From the NCBI RefSeq assembly GCF_035987325.1, contig NZ_CP108488.1:7068001-7132000 (forward strand): a stretch of DNA of 64,000 nucleotides. Direction: 5' to 3'. The notes beneath the pieces are model-generated. The model searched no databases. It was not told the DNA's origin and saw nothing but the letters and a program-made list of their open reading frames with translations. The translations under genes and the position numbers were made by a program. The DNA is from Streptomyces sp. NBC_01244 (GTDB taxonomy: Bacteria; Actinomycetota; Actinomycetes; Streptomycetales; Streptomycetaceae). Of the stretch, positions 15,861-24,507 are shown piece by piece (the stretch's first letter is position 1; every line of letters begins with the position of its first letter).

Positions 15861-17375
15861 TCAGTGCATTCGGGAGTCCGTGTCGAACAGCTGCTGTTCG
15901 GCGGGGTGGAGGAGGTGCTGGACGATGAACGACCTTCCGGCGACGCGCCACAGCCCGCGGCCTCGGTTGAGGTGGGATATGGCCTGCATTTCGACGGAGG
16001 TGAGTCCGAGGAGGCCGGCCGCGGCGTGGAGTTGGTCGTTCTCCTGGCGGTAGATGATGCGGGTGGAGCAGTCCGCGAGGAGGCCTTCGGCGAGGGCGCG
16101 TCCGCGTGATCCGGCGTCGCCCGCGGTCAGCAGGTCCGAGAGCCGGTGGATGACCATCAAATTCGCGATGCCGAGCCCGCGGGACAGCTTCCACTGAGCC
16201 TGCATGCGCTCCAGCAGTCCCGCGTGCCTCATCAGTCGCCACGCCTCGTCATAGACCACCCAGCGCCGTCCGCCTGCGGGGTCGGTCAGTGCGGACTCCA
16301 TCCAGGCCGAAGCGCAGGTCATGGCCAGTACCAGCGCTGTGTCGTCGCCGGATCCGCCCAGGCGGGAGAGGTCGATGGTCAGCATCGGGCTGGTGGGGTC
16401 GAAGCGGATGGTCGACTGGGCGTCGAACATGCCGGAGAGGTCGCCGTTGACGAGCCGGCGCAGGGCGTGGGCGAGGTCGCGGGCCGCGTCGCCGAGGTGG
16501 CCGGACATGGTGCCGCCGGCCTGGTCGAGGAGGTCGGGTTGGTTGAGGGTGTGGGCGATGTCGCCCAGCAGCGGGGTGCGGCCGACCGCGGCGGCGGCTT
16601 GGACGACCGCGTCGAGGGCGACGTCGAGCGCGGTGTGCTCCATCGGCTTCAGGTCCCGGCCGAGCACGGTGCGGGCGAGGGAGCCGAGGAGCAGCAGGCG
16701 TCGCTTTCGGACCTCGACCGCCCAGTCGGACTCGGCCACGCCGGCGGGCCGGGGTGCGGCGTCGAGGGGGTTCAGCTTGCCGGGCAGCCCCGGGCCCAGT
16801 GCGATCGACGTGCCACCGAGGGCTGCGGCGACGGGGGTCCATTCGCCCTTGGGGTCGCAGGGGACGTACACCCGGTACCCGAAGGCGACTGAGCGCAGGG
16901 CGAAGGATTTGGCCAGGGCGCTCTTCCCCTGGCCGATCACGCCGGCCAAGAGGATGTTGGGGTTGGTGAATCCCTCGACGCGCCCGTACAGGGTGAAGGG
17001 GTCGAAGGTGAAGCTCGCCTCGGCGTGGACGTCGCGGCCGATGTAGATGCCTTCGGCGCCGAGCCCGCCTTCGGCGAGGAAGGGGTACGCGCCGCTGGCG
17101 GTGGCGGTGGTCATGCGGTGAGCGGGCAGGCGCAGCCGGGTGCCGCGTGCGGAGGCGGCGCCGGGGCGGCCGTAGGCCGGGTACACCGGGAGCGGCATGT
17201 GCGCTTCGGCGGGCTGGTGGCCGGAGGGGTGGGCGGCGGCGGTTTCGCGGGCCTTGGCCTGGGCTTCGGCGAGCTGCTTGCGGGCTGCTTTGCGGGTGGC
17301 GCGGTCGGTGCCGTGCGGGGTGAACAGGGGGCTCGCGCTGGCGCGGCGGGCTCGGCGGGCGGGCCGGTGGTTCAT
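15861..17375 (-). CDS. VirB4/TraC-like type IV secretion ATPase
   Basis: This 504-residue ATPase would energise assembly or operation of the mating channel at the inner membrane. Walker A is GVIGQGKS at residues 145-152. Walker B is RRWVVYDEAW with the acidic pair at 376-377, followed by the typical LSRGLGIANLMVIHRLSDLL sensor region and the C-terminal LNRGRGLWRVAGRSF. Upstream, GIYIGRDVHAEASFTFDPF is the usual lead-in to the ATPase domain. The protein lacks the long N-terminal domain of proteobacterial VirB4, which in this system may be supplied by the SCO6880-type protein encoded nearby. It is part of the minus-strand transfer operon. Confidence 0.9.
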   Translation of the reverse strand: MNHRPARRARRASASPLFTPHGTDRATRKAARKQLAEAQAKARETAAAHPSGHQPAEAHMPLPVYPAYGRPGAASARGTRLRLPAHRMTTATASGAYPFLAEGGLGAEGIYIGRDVHAEASFTFDPFTLYGRVEGFTNPNILLAGVIGQGKSALAKSFALRSVAFGYRVYVPCDPKGEWTPVAAALGGTSIALGPGLPGKLNPLDAAPRPAGVAESDWAVEVRKRRLLLLGSLARTVLGRDLKPMEHTALDVALDAVVQAAAAVGRTPLLGDIAHTLNQPDLLDQAGGTMSGHLGDAARDLAHALRRLVNGDLSGMFDAQSTIRFDPTSPMLTIDLSRLGGSGDDTALVLAMTCASAWMESALTDPAGGRRWVVYDEAWRLMRHAGLLERMQAQWKLSRGLGIANLMVIHRLSDLLTAGDAGSRGRALAEGLLADCSTRIIYRQENDQLHAAAGLLGLTSVEMQAISHLNRGRGLWRVAGRSFIVQHLLHPAEQQLFDTDSRMH

Positions 17376-17405
17376 CGAGGCGGCCTTAGGTCGGGTGCGG
17401 GCAGG

Positions 17406-17867
17406 TCATCGCCCGCAGTGGGTGGTGTGGCCGCGCAGGTCGGCGGGGGTGGTCTTGCGGCGGATGGCGTGGCCGGTTGCGAGGTGGCGGTGGCAGATGG
17501 TCAGCACGGGCGGGCCGTCGGGGAGCCGGTCCGGCCGGCACTCGGCTTCGGCGCCGGAGGTTTCGGGCGGGAGGGTGTGGAAGGCGTCGTGTAGTTCGGC
17601 GCTTGCCTGCCACAGCCGCGTGTGGGCGGTTGCGAGGTGGCGTCCGGCCGCGGGCCAGCTGTTGCGGGTGGTGTCGGTGAGCTGGTCGAGGAGCTGGTGG
17701 AGCGTGGTGAGGTGGGCGTGGAGGACGTCCAGGTGGGCGCGGTCCGCGGGTGTCTTCGGGCGGGGCCGGTCGGCCTGGGGCGTGAGGCTGCGGGTGTGGT
17801 GGCGGATGCCGGCGGTGGCGGCGCGCAGGTAGGGGTGCGCGTCGGTGGTCTGGGTGTGGGGTGTCAC
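17406..17867 (-). CDS. Hypothetical helical protein of the transfer operon, 153 residues
   Basis: GTG 17867 has GGAAGGA just upstream. The protein is helical in its middle part (AHLDVLHAHLTTLHQLLDQL, HLATAHTRLWQASAELHDAF) and rich in His, Thr and Arg. It lies between the SCO6880-type gene and the VirB4 gene with short spacers, so it is almost certainly co-expressed with the channel. No signal peptide or TM segment is seen. It may be a cytoplasmic accessory or chaperone-like protein. Confidence 0.7.
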   Translation of the reverse strand: MTPHTQTTDAHPYLRAATAGIRHHTRSLTPQADRPRPKTPADRAHLDVLHAHLTTLHQLLDQLTDTTRNSWPAAGRHLATAHTRLWQASAELHDAFHTLPPETSGAEAECRPDRLPDGPPVLTICHRHLATGHAIRRKTTPADLRGHTTHCGR

Positions 17868-17907
17868 GGGATCCTTCCTGCCGGGGCAGGGTCAGCGGAC
17901 TTGTCGG

Positions 17908-19377
17908 CTACAGGGCGGTGCGGGCCAGGGGCAGTGCGGCCAGGGCGAAGGCGTCGGGCTGCTGGCAGAGGAGGCGGCGCAGGTCGACCTGGGCGGTCAC
18001 CGCGGCGGTTTCGATCTGTGCGCAGGCGGAGTCGAGGAGGGCGTCGGTCTCCGCGGTCACGGTGAGCAGTCCGGTCAGGGCCACGTCTGCGTGGCCGGCG
18101 ATCAGCTGCCGCTCCCGATCCTTCACGTCGGCGTACTCGACGTTGTCCTCTTCGCTGTCGACCATGCCCTTGCGGCGCCGCTCGGCTGCGTCCGAGATGA
18201 TCGTGGCCTTGCGGCGCTGGACATCGCGCAGGGCGGCGGACAGGGCCTGCGGGGCGTAGATGAGGGAGAAGCTGCGTCGGACGCCGGCGCTGAACAGCAG
18301 GCCGTGGAGGAAGCCGGCCGAGGTTTCGGTCCTGGGCCAGTTTTCGACCCAGTAGGTGGCGTGGCGGGCGGTGTCCGTGGCGAGACGGTCGCTCTCCTCG
18401 ATCTGGACCACGGGGCCCGCGGCGGCGGGGTCGGCCTCGGCGCGGCCGGACTCGGACCACTGCTGGAGTGCGGAGAGGGCCTTGGGGTCGTAGGCGGTCC
18501 GTATGACCGCGGAGATTTCGCGGGCGGTCAGCCAGCCGGTGACCGTCAGCCCGGAGTTGCGGGCGGCCTGGGCGACGGAGCTGGTGGTCTGCGCCATCAC
18601 GGTGAACGCTCCGGGCAGCCCTCCGCCGGCCTGCGAGATCAGCCGCTTGGCGGCCTTGAGGTCCAGGGAGATCGCGATGTACGACTCGTGGGGGGCCGCG
18701 GCCGGGCCTGCGGAGGCGACCAGGTCGGCGTACACCTGCCCGGCGACCGGGGTGTCGGCGCGGCCGTGGGTGCTCCAGTGGCGGGCGAGGCCGTCACCGG
18801 AATCGGGCACGGTCCGCTCCAGGACCTGGACGGTGGCGACGTGCCCGCTACGGGCGATGCTGGCCAGGGCCCGGCCCCAGTTGGCGACGTTGGCGTTCTG
18901 CGTGGACGGGTCGAGCAGGGCGAAGGCCCTGCTGGTGACGCGGGCGACAGCGGTGAGGGTCTGCTGGTGCGGATCGTGGATGGCCGAGGCCTGCGAGCCT
19001 TCGGGGGTGACCACGCGCAGCGCTGCAGCAGAGCCGGGCAGGTGGAGCAGGCCGTCGATGCGGGGGCGGGAGACGGCGCGGGCCAGCCACAAGGTCTGGC
19101 TGGTACGGCGGCGGTGGGCGTAACGGGTGATGATCGGCGCCCAGTCGATGAGCGAGCGACCGCTGTGCCGTACGAAGGCCAGGGCCGCGATGGCCGCCCA
19201 CAGCGGGACGAGGGCGAAGGCGCCGGCCAGGCCGGTGGTCACGACGGTGACCAGCAGCAGCGCCAGAGTCAGGGACACCAGGATCAGCTGGGGGAAGGAC
19301 AGGCCGAGCAGGATGCCGCGACGGGAGCGAAGAGGGAACTTCACCGTCAGCGGGGGAGTCAGGGTCAGATCAGACAA
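17908..19377 (-). CDS. SCO6880-family type IV secretion protein
   Basis: This 489-residue protein belongs to the family named after Streptomyces coelicolor SCO6880. It has two N-terminal transmembrane segments in a PrgI-like unit (LSFPQLILVSLTLALLLVTV and GLAGAFALVPLWAAIAALAF). A long soluble part of VirB4 N-terminal-like character follows (SGHVATVQVLERTVPDSGDG, YIAISLDLKAAKRL, GYADVK-like YADVKDRERQLIAGH). In these systems it sits next to a short VirB4 ATPase, as here. Start is TTG 19377. It would be part of the inner-membrane channel complex. Confidence 0.88.
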   Translation of the reverse strand: MSDLTLTPPLTVKFPLRSRRGILLGLSFPQLILVSLTLALLLVTVVTTGLAGAFALVPLWAAIAALAFVRHSGRSLIDWAPIITRYAHRRRTSQTLWLARAVSRPRIDGLLHLPGSAAALRVVTPEGSQASAIHDPHQQTLTAVARVTSRAFALLDPSTQNANVANWGRALASIARSGHVATVQVLERTVPDSGDGLARHWSTHGRADTPVAGQVYADLVASAGPAAAPHESYIAISLDLKAAKRLISQAGGGLPGAFTVMAQTTSSVAQAARNSGLTVTGWLTAREISAVIRTAYDPKALSALQQWSESGRAEADPAAAGPVVQIEESDRLATDTARHATYWVENWPRTETSAGFLHGLLFSAGVRRSFSLIYAPQALSAALRDVQRRKATIISDAAERRRKGMVDSEEDNVEYADVKDRERQLIAGHADVALTGLLTVTAETDALLDSACAQIETAAVTAQVDLRRLLCQQPDAFALAALPLARTAL

Positions 19378-19418
19378 GGGGTGGACCGTTCGAGTGCGGG
19401 CGGGCAGCGGGTGGAACC

Positions 19419-19453
19419 GTGGGACGCGCCGGAGCGGACGCGGCGCGTCCCAC
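19419..19453 (-). terminator. Strong intra-operon hairpin
   Basis: Perfect 12-bp arms GTGGGACGCGCC and GGCGCGTCCCAC surround an 11-nt loop in the 100-nt gap between the VirB6-like and SCO6880 genes. There is no U-run, so it may attenuate transcription or stabilise mRNA and need not terminate fully. Confidence 0.5.
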
Positions 19454-19477
19454 GGGGATGGGGTCAGCCGGCGGCGG

Positions 19478-20830
19478 TCAGGGACCGGTGGGCGGGGGCG
19501 CCGCTGACGCCGAGCCGCTGGCTGAAGTGCCTTCGGAGGAAGACGCGTTCCCCTGCGGCGGCGGGGAGCTGCTGCCGCGTTCGCCCCACTGGTCGCCGCC
19601 TGACCCGGAGGAACCGGTGGCGGGGCCGCCGGAGGTGCCGCCGACCTGGCCGCTGGTGTCCTGCTGCACGCTGGTCGGAGGCGGCTGCGCCGCCTTCTTC
19701 AGGGCGTCCATCGCGGGAGACATCCCGCCGCCCTGCCCGCCCTGGCCCTTGGCGTCGCCGCCGCCGGTGGAGTGCGAGGCGATGTCGCCGGGGAATCCGC
19801 CTCCGCCGTCGGGACCCTGCGGGGCCGCGCCTGCCGCAGCTGCCGCCCCTCCGGTACCCGCGGTCGCGGCCATCGCCGCTCCCTTGCGGGCTGCGTTCTC
19901 AGCGTGCTGCCGTGCGACCTGCCCTCCCGCGCCACCGGCACGGTGGATCGACTCGCCATCGGTGCTCTCAGCAGCCCAGTGAACAAACTTGAAGCAGGCG
20001 TACGGGCACAACAGGACGAGGCACATGATGACCACGCCGGCCATGACGTCGGCAAGGGCGGCGGTTCCGTCCTTGGCATCGGTCCTGCCGAGGGCGGAGA
20101 TACCCAGCAGGAAGATCACGGTCATCAGGAGTTTGGAGACGACCAGGGTGGCGGTGGCCTCGATCCAGCCGCGCCGCCAGCGGCGAGCGACCTCCCAGCC
20201 GCCGCCGGCACCGGCGAACACGGCCAGGGTGACCAGGACCAAAATGCCCACCTTGCGTACGAGCATCACGCACCAGAACATGAAGGCACCGATGGCGGCT
20301 CCTAGGCCGACGATGCCGGGCACCATCCACCCGAGCCCGGCCAGACCGCCGATCTGGGAGACCTTGATGCTGCGCCGTACGGCTTCCTTCATCGATGTGC
20401 CCGCGGCGGCGAAGAGACCGTCGCTCAGGGCATCGACGACCTCGATGGCGACAGTGGTCAGGGCGATGGCACCGAACGCGAAGATCACGCCCGAGGCGGT
20501 GCCGGTGAACGCCTGGCGCAGGGCCTCGCCGTCGCGGCGGAAGGCCGCGCGGACAAGCTGGGCGCACATCGTCGCGACGAGGACGACCAAGCCGATCGGC
20601 AACAACATCTCGTAGTTCTCGCGGAACCACGTGGCGTTGAGGTCGACCTTGGTGGTGGTGTCGATGGCGTCGGCTGCCAGGTCGGCGGCTGCGGCAGCGA
20701 GTTCACCGATGCTCTTGGCGATCCAGTTGCCTATGCCCTCGGTGATCGCCTTGCCGGGGTTGTTAGCGAAGTCAATGACGTCGGCAGCCGTGCACAACTT
20801 GTTGGCCAGGGGCAGGTCGCAGAAGCCCAC
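19478..20830 (-). CDS. VirB6/TrbL-like polytopic membrane protein
   Basis: The 450-residue product has a membrane region of at least six segments between residues 75 and 285 (MLLPIGLVVLVATMCAQLV, GVIFAFGAIALTTVAIEVVD, GIVGLGAAIGAFMFWCVMLV, VGILVLVTLAVFAGAGGGW, LLMTVIFLLGISALG, MAGVVIMCLVLLCPYACFKF). A 150-residue Gly/Ser/Pro/Gln-rich disordered tail follows. This is the layout of VirB6/TrbL channel proteins in actinobacterial systems. GTG 20830 has GAGGAGG nine bases upstream. The position between the one-TM protein and SCO6880 fits. Confidence 0.85.
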   Translation of the reverse strand: MGFCDLPLANKLCTAADVIDFANNPGKAITEGIGNWIAKSIGELAAAAADLAADAIDTTTKVDLNATWFRENYEMLLPIGLVVLVATMCAQLVRAAFRRDGEALRQAFTGTASGVIFAFGAIALTTVAIEVVDALSDGLFAAAGTSMKEAVRRSIKVSQIGGLAGLGWMVPGIVGLGAAIGAFMFWCVMLVRKVGILVLVTLAVFAGAGGGWEVARRWRRGWIEATATLVVSKLLMTVIFLLGISALGRTDAKDGTAALADVMAGVVIMCLVLLCPYACFKFVHWAAESTDGESIHRAGGAGGQVARQHAENAARKGAAMAATAGTGGAAAAAGAAPQGPDGGGGFPGDIASHSTGGGDAKGQGGQGGGMSPAMDALKKAAQPPPTSVQQDTSGQVGGTSGGPATGSSGSGGDQWGERGSSSPPPQGNASSSEGTSASGSASAAPPPTGP

Positions 20831-20859
20831 AGGGGTCTACCTCCTCTCGTGGGTGGGGG

Positions 20860-21555
20860 TCAGGGCAGGACGCTCGGGGCGATGGCGACCAGGGAGCAGT
20901 CCGTCTTGGGCCGGCATTGAACGGCGAGGGTGGCCGTGCGGTCCTCGGCTCCGGCCCCGCCGCCGTTCCAGGTGATCTGCTGCTTGCCGGTGACCGTGAC
21001 CACGTAGATGTACGCCTGGGTCAGCGCTGCGGGGTCGTCGGCGAGTGCTTGCTTGAAGGAGCTGGGGAAGTGCGCCTCGCTGATCAGGGCGGTGGCGTGC
21101 TGGCCGTTGTCGTGCATCCGCGACCACAGGACGGGGTCGGGGATCTGGGCCTGGACGCCGGTCCAGTCGGCGTACTGGCTCTCGCGGGTGACCCAGGCGC
21201 GGAGGCCTTCCAACTGCTGGGCGTGCGTGGTGGTGCGGGTGTCGTACGTCCACAGCACCTGGGCCGCGGCCTTTGCGTAGACGAGCGGATCAGCGATCTG
21301 CGGGGGCTTGGCCACGCCGCCGGTCCCGCCGGCCGACGGGTCGGGGGAGGACGGGCCGGGAGAGCTGGTTGCGGGAGCTGGGGTGCTGGTCCGGTCCGCG
21401 GTGTCGTTTCGGCCGGTCCACCACGCGGCGAGGCCGGCGAAGGCCACGAGCGCGGTGAGGCCGACGACCAGGACGGTGATGCGCCGGTTGGACGACCAGT
21501 GCCCGGTGTGCAGGTACATCCGGGGGCGGGCCCGTGTGCGGGATCGTTTCGCCAC
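20860..21555 (-). CDS. Single-pass conjugation protein (possible VirB8/TcpC-like)
   Basis: This 231-residue protein has a basic N-terminus, one TM helix (TVLVVGLTALVAFAGLAAWW, about residues 28-47), a Ser/Pro/Thr linker and an extracytoplasmic domain of about 140 residues. The domain holds VLWTYDTRTTTHAQQLEGLR, AWVTRESQYADW and YIYVVTVTGKQQITWNGG, followed by two Cys (CRPKTDC). The topology and size match VirB8/TcpC-type scaffold proteins, but the fold cannot be shown without structure prediction. The GTG start shares one base with the TAG stop of the upstream gene. Confidence 0.75.
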   Translation of the reverse strand: MAKRSRTRARPRMYLHTGHWSSNRRITVLVVGLTALVAFAGLAAWWTGRNDTADRTSTPAPATSSPGPSSPDPSAGGTGGVAKPPQIADPLVYAKAAAQVLWTYDTRTTTHAQQLEGLRAWVTRESQYADWTGVQAQIPDPVLWSRMHDNGQHATALISEAHFPSSFKQALADDPAALTQAYIYVVTVTGKQQITWNGGGAGAEDRTATLAVQCRPKTDCSLVAIAPSVLP

Positions 21556-21863
21556 TACTTGACCTGCGATCCCAGGGCGGAGAAGAACATGACGATGCCG
21601 TTGGCGGCGCCGAGACCCAAGGCCGCGCCGGCGCTGACGACCGCGCCCTTCTTGCCGGTCGCCTCGGAGTTGTGGCCTCCGGTGAAGTGGCCCCAGGCCC
21701 AGACGGCCAGGGAGACGGCGAGGGCGCCGACGACGGCGATGATCCCGTACAGGTTGATCGAGGAGACGACGCTCTTGAGGACCGAAAGGCCCGGAAGGCC
21801 GCCTTCATTGGGGGTGATGCCCGGGTCGTAGGCAAGGGTGATGAGTCGGTCGATGGACGACAT
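21555..21863 (-). CDS. Small two-TM pilin-like protein (DUF6112-like)
   Basis: The 102-residue product has two hydrophobic helices (INLYGIIAVVGALAVSLAVW and GAALGLGAANGIVMFFSALG) separated by a short Gly/Lys loop. This is the form of VirB2/TrbC pilins and of the DUF6112 proteins common in actinobacterial type IV clusters. ATG 21863 has AAGGAG upstream. It is located between the hydrolase and the one-TM protein in the transfer operon, and it is probably an inner-membrane pilin or channel subunit. Confidence 0.75.
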   Translation of the reverse strand: MSSIDRLITLAYDPGITPNEGGLPGLSVLKSVVSSINLYGIIAVVGALAVSLAVWAWGHFTGGHNSEATGKKGAVVSAGAALGLGAANGIVMFFSALGSQVK

Positions 21864-22010
21864 GGGTGTGCTGGACTCCTTGCAGGCAACGGCTCTTGGC
21901 CGGTGCGGGTGGCGCGAGAAGGGGGAAGGGCGCGGCGAAGGCGCGCGAGGGCAGCGCGAGGCCGCGGGAGATCCGGCCGCGAGGCCGGGAGGGGAAGCCG
22001 CAGGCGGCGG

Positions 22011-23141
22011 CTAGGAAGCGGGGACCATCCGCTGGACGGCGATGATGGTGCCCAGGCTGGCCTGGGTGACGATCCGGACGGGCTTGCCGGTCCGGGGTGC
22101 CTCGATCGCCAAGGGGGTGCCCTTGGCGGTGCCGATGGCCATGGCCACGTGCTCGGGGCCGGAGGGGCCGGGGCGGGTGAACAGCAGGTCGCCGGGCCGG
22201 ATCGCGGATGCGGGGACCGGGTCGCCTTCCTTGACCTGGGTGTACGTGGTGCGTGTGAGGGTGATGCCGGCGGCCTTGTAGGACTGCTGGGTCAGGCTGG
22301 AGCAGTCGCACCGGCCCATCGGGTCCGGGCCGTGGGAATTCGTGCAGGTCCCGCCCCACTGGTACATCGTTCCGAGCTGGCCCATCGACCAGCGGATCGC
22401 GGTGCGGACCTTCTCGGGTGCGTCCTTGGGGATCTCGTACCCGTCCGGGACGGCACCTTCGGGGATCGGTCCGAGGTCGCCGCCTCCGGCGCATCCGCCG
22501 GTTGCCGGTGGCTGGGTGCCGCCGGTTCCGGGCGTGCCGTTGCCGCCGGGGAGGGTCTTGACGATGGCCTGCTGCAGGGCGCGGGCGAGCGGTTCCCACT
22601 GCGCGTACGCGCCCGGGAAGCCGCTGAGCTGGACTGCCTGGGCGGCCTGGGTGATGGTCATCTGCTCCCACCCGTGCACCTTCAGCAGCCCGTTGTAGAA
22701 CTTGGTGGCGGCGTAGACCGGGTCGCGGATCTGCTCGGGGGTGCCCCAGCCCTGGCTGGGCCGCTGCTGGAACAGCCCGAGTGAGTCCCGGTCGCCGCCG
22801 TTCAGATTGCGCAGGCGGCTCTCCTGGATGGCCGTGGCCAGGGCCACGACCTGTCCGCGTTCGGGGACATGGAGGGAGATGCCGGTGGCGACGATGGTCT
22901 TGGCGTGCGGGATCTGCTCGGCGGGCAGCTCCAGCCCTTCGACGTGTACGTCCTGGCTGGTGCCGCCCTTGCCGCCGAGGATGGCCTCGACGGCCTTCGC
23001 GACCGCGGCCGTGTCGAGGCCTTTGCCTGTGGAGCAGTTGGAGGACCGTCCGGCCGAACCGGCTGCGGCGACGGCCGCGGTACCGGCGAGCAGGACGGGG
23101 GAGAGACAGGCGACGCCGATGATGGCGGCTATCGATTTCAA
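22011..23141 (-). CDS. Secreted peptidoglycan hydrolase: lytic transglycosylase-like plus NlpC/P60
   Basis: This 376-residue exported enzyme opens the cell wall for conjugation. Residues 1-30 form a signal peptide (IIGVACLSPVLLAGTAAVAA). Residues 75-195 look like a lysozyme-type or transglycosylase region with AIQESRLRN (E107), SLGLFQQRPSQGWGTPEQI and the helical remainder. After a Gly/Thr linker, residues 240-375 form an NlpC/P60 endopeptidase with the catalytic Cys in GRCDCSSLTQQS (C280) and His in GPEHVAMAIG (H331). The TTG start at 23141 lacks a clear ribosome site. It is the first recognisable gene of the minus-strand transfer operon. Confidence 0.92.
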   Translation of the reverse strand: MKSIAAIIGVACLSPVLLAGTAAVAAAGSAGRSSNCSTGKGLDTAAVAKAVEAILGGKGGTSQDVHVEGLELPAEQIPHAKTIVATGISLHVPERGQVVALATAIQESRLRNLNGGDRDSLGLFQQRPSQGWGTPEQIRDPVYAATKFYNGLLKVHGWEQMTITQAAQAVQLSGFPGAYAQWEPLARALQQAIVKTLPGGNGTPGTGGTQPPATGGCAGGGDLGPIPEGAVPDGYEIPKDAPEKVRTAIRWSMGQLGTMYQWGGTCTNSHGPDPMGRCDCSSLTQQSYKAAGITLTRTTYTQVKEGDPVPASAIRPGDLLFTRPGPSGPEHVAMAIGTAKGTPLAIEAPRTGKPVRIVTQASLGTIIAVQRMVPAS

Positions 23142-23610
23142 TCCGGCCCGCCCGGCGGCGTATCAGCGCCGCAGCGCAGTCCACGGGGCGGACTCAGGCA
23201 TGGGTGTGCCACGGTGATGGGTCCTTGAAGTGAGCGCCGGCCGCAGGACTGGCATGCGACGGAAAGGGCCTTCGGCCGGCTGGTAGGCGATCAACAGCGC
23301 GGGACCACAGGTCGAGTTGCTGCTCGACGCTGGTCCGCACAGGTGTCAGGTGATGCTGGGCATGAGGGATCTCCGGCAGGGGAGGGGATGTCCCATCCGG
23401 GTCTCCCGGCGGGTCTTCCAAAACCCTAGGGCCGGAATCGGGAATGCCGAAATAGTGATCGGCGCCGAGGCGATTCCCGGATCGTGCCCTAGGCTCCTGC
23501 CCATCCCCGACGTCCCCTCCCTGCCCGCGGATTCTGCGAATCCGTGTGAGGCCGAGGTCTGTCTGAATGCCGGTCGGGGCCCACGTCACCTACCGAAATA
23601 CGGTTCCCCC
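23142..23610. promoter_or_regulatory. Divergent control region between transfer operon and methyltransferase
   Basis: This 469-nt stretch has no convincing gene; a short minus-strand frame ending at 23194 lacks a good start. It must hold promoters for both directions. Visible structure includes CGGATTC-TGC-GAATCCG at 23528-23544, the palindrome CCCTAGGG near 23424, and GGGAAT/ATTCCC in opposite orientation between 23439 and 23480. The methyltransferase start has ATACGGT 8 nt upstream and no Shine-Dalgarno, so a leaderless transcript is possible. Confidence 0.5.
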
Positions 23611-24363
23611 TTGCCCTTTTCCCTCCACGAGGGCGACGCGCTCAGCGTGCTCGCCACTCTCCCCGATGCCTGCGTCGACTCCGTCATCACCGACCCGCCG
23701 TACAACAGCGGTGGCCGGACGGCGAAGGAGCGGACCACGCGCACCGCGCGGCAGAAGTACACGTCCAACGATGCCGGCCACACGCTGCCGGACTTCACGG
23801 GCGAGAACATGGACCAAAGGAGCTACGGCTTCTGGCTGACGCAGATCATGACCGAGGCACACCGCCTGACGAAGCCCACGGGTACGGCGCTGCTGTTCAC
23901 CGACTGGCGACAGCTGCCGGTGACCACCGATGCGATCCAGGCGGCCGGATGGCTCTGGCGCGGCATCCTGACCTGGCACAAGCCGCAGGCCAGGCCGCAG
24001 AAGGGCCGCTTCCGCCAGGACTGCGAGTACATCGTGTGGGCGTCCAAGGGGCCGATGGACAACTCCCGGGCCATCTACCTCCCCGGCCTGTACAGCGCCT
24101 CGCAGCCCTCCGGCGCGGAGCGGAAGCACATCACGCAGAAACCCGTCTCGGTGATGCGTGAGCTGGTGAAGATCTGCCCGGAGCAGGGCACGGTCCTCGA
24201 CTTCTGCACCGGATCCGGCTCCACCGGCGTGGCCGCGCTCCTGGAGGGCCGCTCCTTCATCGGCGTCGAGAAGACCCCCGAGTACAGCAAGATCGCCGCC
24301 GACCGGCTGACCGAGACGCTGACGCAGACCCTCGCGCAGGGCGACTGCACGCTGGCGGCCTGA
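23611..24363 (+). CDS. Orphan DNA methyltransferase (N4/N6, beta-class order)
   Basis: This 250-residue enzyme would methylate DNA with S-adenosylmethionine. Motif IV DPPY occurs at residues 28-31, before the SAM-binding motif I (VLDFCTGSGSTGVAALLEG, about residues 195-212), which is the beta-class order. AERKHITQKPVSVMRELV is the usual QKP segment just before motif I. DPPY suggests adenine N6 as target, though N4-cytosine is possible. The start is TTG 23611 and longer versions look non-coding. There is no restriction endonuclease beside it, so it may protect the element from host restriction or act as a regulator. A terminator follows. Confidence 0.88.
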   Translation: MPFSLHEGDALSVLATLPDACVDSVITDPPYNSGGRTAKERTTRTARQKYTSNDAGHTLPDFTGENMDQRSYGFWLTQIMTEAHRLTKPTGTALLFTDWRQLPVTTDAIQAAGWLWRGILTWHKPQARPQKGRFRQDCEYIVWASKGPMDNSRAIYLPGLYSASQPSGAERKHITQKPVSVMRELVKICPEQGTVLDFCTGSGSTGVAALLEGRSFIGVEKTPEYSKIAADRLTETLTQTLAQGDCTLAA

Positions 24364-24367
24364 CGGC

Positions 24368-24408
24368 CGACGGGCTGGTGGCGGATCAGCGCCGCCGCCA
24401 GCCCGTCG
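24368..24408 (+). terminator. Hairpin terminator after the methyltransferase
   Basis: Arms 24368-24384 and 24392-24408 pair at nearly all of 17 positions, starting 4 nt after the methyltransferase stop. The run after it is pyrimidine-rich (CTCTCTATC), without a long U tract. Confidence 0.65.
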
Positions 24409-24423
24409 CTCTCTATCAGCACT

Positions 24424-24446
24424 TCCGTGAATTCGGAATTCACGGA
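24424..24446. promoter_or_regulatory. 23-nt perfect palindrome, shared operator candidate
   Basis: TCCGTGAATTC and its exact reverse complement flank a single G. The same 23 bases occur at 28233-28255, and a decayed copy at 8011-8040. All lie 60-90 nt before a gene with a good ribosome site and are followed by TTCTCCG. It lies between a terminator and the DUF4913 gene, as expected for an operator-promoter. Confidence 0.65.
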
Positions 24447-24507
24447 TTCTCCGCATCGTTGAACGCACCTTCCCTACGCGCCCCGTGCGGCTTCAAAGGA
24501 GTTTCCC

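Noticed and set aside
21880..22010. GC-rich stretch after the hydrolase gene as a terminator
   Set aside because: The repeated GCGAGG and GGCCGCG strings do not form a clean hairpin, and the downstream genes belong to the same transfer operon.
21805..23184. 459-codon minus-strand frame overlapping the hydrolase gene
   Set aside because: It is Arg/Pro-rich with no domain, typical of a shadow frame in GC-rich DNA; the hydrolase frame has a signal peptide and catalytic motifs.
23194..23460. Short minus-strand frame ending DLWSRAVDRLPAGRRPF and on
   Set aside because: There is no start with a ribosome site, and the upstream part is low-complexity. Left as part of the divergent control region.
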